A DNA stretch of 6,665 nt from Oscillospiraceae bacterium. Its GTDB lineage: Bacteria > Bacillota > Clostridia > Oscillospirales > Ruminococcaceae. The DNA is taken from NCBI GenBank assembly GCA_016303235.1, contig JAEDMB010000107.1:1-6665 (forward strand). The letters are read 5' to 3'. The position numbers were made by a program, and so were the translations under genes. Below the pieces are notes generated by a model. That model did not search any database and was not told where the DNA came from. It saw only the letters and a program-made list of their open reading frames with translations. Numbering within the stretch: position 1 is the stretch's first letter; each line of letters begins with the position of its first letter. Below are positions 6,408 to 6,665 of this stretch, piece after piece.

Positions 6408-6665
6408 ATGTTATTTCTTGTATCTTTATTAATCGCAGTTTCATTTTCCTTGATTTTCGGAAAATTGCTTAAAAAATATCCACACATATTCTATGTTACA
6501 GCAATTATGATTTCAGCCGTAACGTCATATCTTCCATCATTAAATACGCACAATCTGCCCGTTTTCGTTAATACTTATATACTTGGTTTATTTACAAGAG
6601 GAGCATTGGCAACAGCATTGTGGTGTGTTGTTATGATTACAGGAGCATTGCCTAACGGTTCTGCA
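6408..6665 (+). CDS. Polytopic membrane protein, ferric-reductase-like/YedZ-type (N-terminal part, 3' end cut by window)
   Basis: 86 codons are open to the window edge. Three hydrophobic segments are visible (about residues 2-18, 27-42 and 66-81). The segment RGALATALWCVVMITGALPNGS (64-85, written here with its window-edge context) resembles the second membrane helix and loop of ferric-reductase-like transmembrane proteins (the YedZ/MsrQ group), which bind heme b and move electrons across the membrane. The heme-ligand histidines expected in later helices lie outside the window, so the call is tentative. The gene starts 12 bases after the surface-protein stop with no terminator, so they are probably co-transcribed under the same metal-responsive promoter. 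The ribosome site is weak (only GGTAAG before the ATG), so coupling to the upstream gene is likely. An ATG at 6395 overlaps the previous stop but reaches a stop after 25 codons. Confidence 0.6.
   Translation, partial: MLFLVSLLIAVSFSLIFGKLLKKYPHIFYVTAIMISAVTSYLPSLNTHNLPVFVNTYILGLFTRGALATALWCVVMITGALPNGSA

Noticed and set aside
6395..6472. ATG overlapping the surface-protein stop (TAATG) as the start of the next gene
   Set aside because: That frame stops after 25 codons with no membrane pattern; the frame from 6408 stays open to the window end and gives a coherent membrane protein.

Overview
The window is AT-rich, with strong AGGAGG-like ribosome binding sites, a rho-independent terminator, sigma-A-type promoters and a sortase-anchored surface protein. 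This points to a Gram-positive Firmicute. Gene style and the surface-protein domains suggest a gut Clostridia member, possibly Ruminococcus-like. The genus is an inference, not something the sequence proves.

Left half, minus strand (1-4072): a methionine operon reading metE -> metF -> LysR-type regulator. metE (cobalamin-independent methionine synthase) overlaps metF (methylenetetrahydrofolate reductase) by 14 bases, and the regulator follows 21 bases later. MetF makes the 5-methyltetrahydrofolate that supplies the methyl group MetE uses to methylate homocysteine. The regulator resembles the streptococcal MtaR/CpsY/CmbR branch. A 17-bp dyad resembling the streptococcal Met-box lies about 66 bp upstream of the predicted metE start site, where LysR-type activators usually bind. 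The predicted metE leader is only about 25 nt, too short for a T-box or riboswitch.

Centre (4073-4910): a divergent intergenic region carries the metE promoter leftward and the promoter of a short DtxR/MntR-type metalloregulator rightward. The regulator gene ends in a clear terminator. The next intergenic stretch holds a strong promoter and three copies of a GTTAGC-N4-GCTAAC-type inverted repeat. One copy lies over the predicted transcription start, as expected for metal-dependent repression.

Right end, plus strand (4911-6665): a 494-aa secreted protein has a signal peptide, a Tp47-domain-C-like N-terminal half, a Shr-type hemoglobin-interacting-like domain, a Thr-rich stalk and an SPKTG sorting signal. 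It is followed after 12 bases by the start of a polytopic membrane protein that looks like a ferric-reductase/YedZ-type protein and runs off the window. Together they suggest a metal-repressed surface heme/iron capture or extracellular redox module. This is the most interesting part of the window, and its function is inferred rather than shown.
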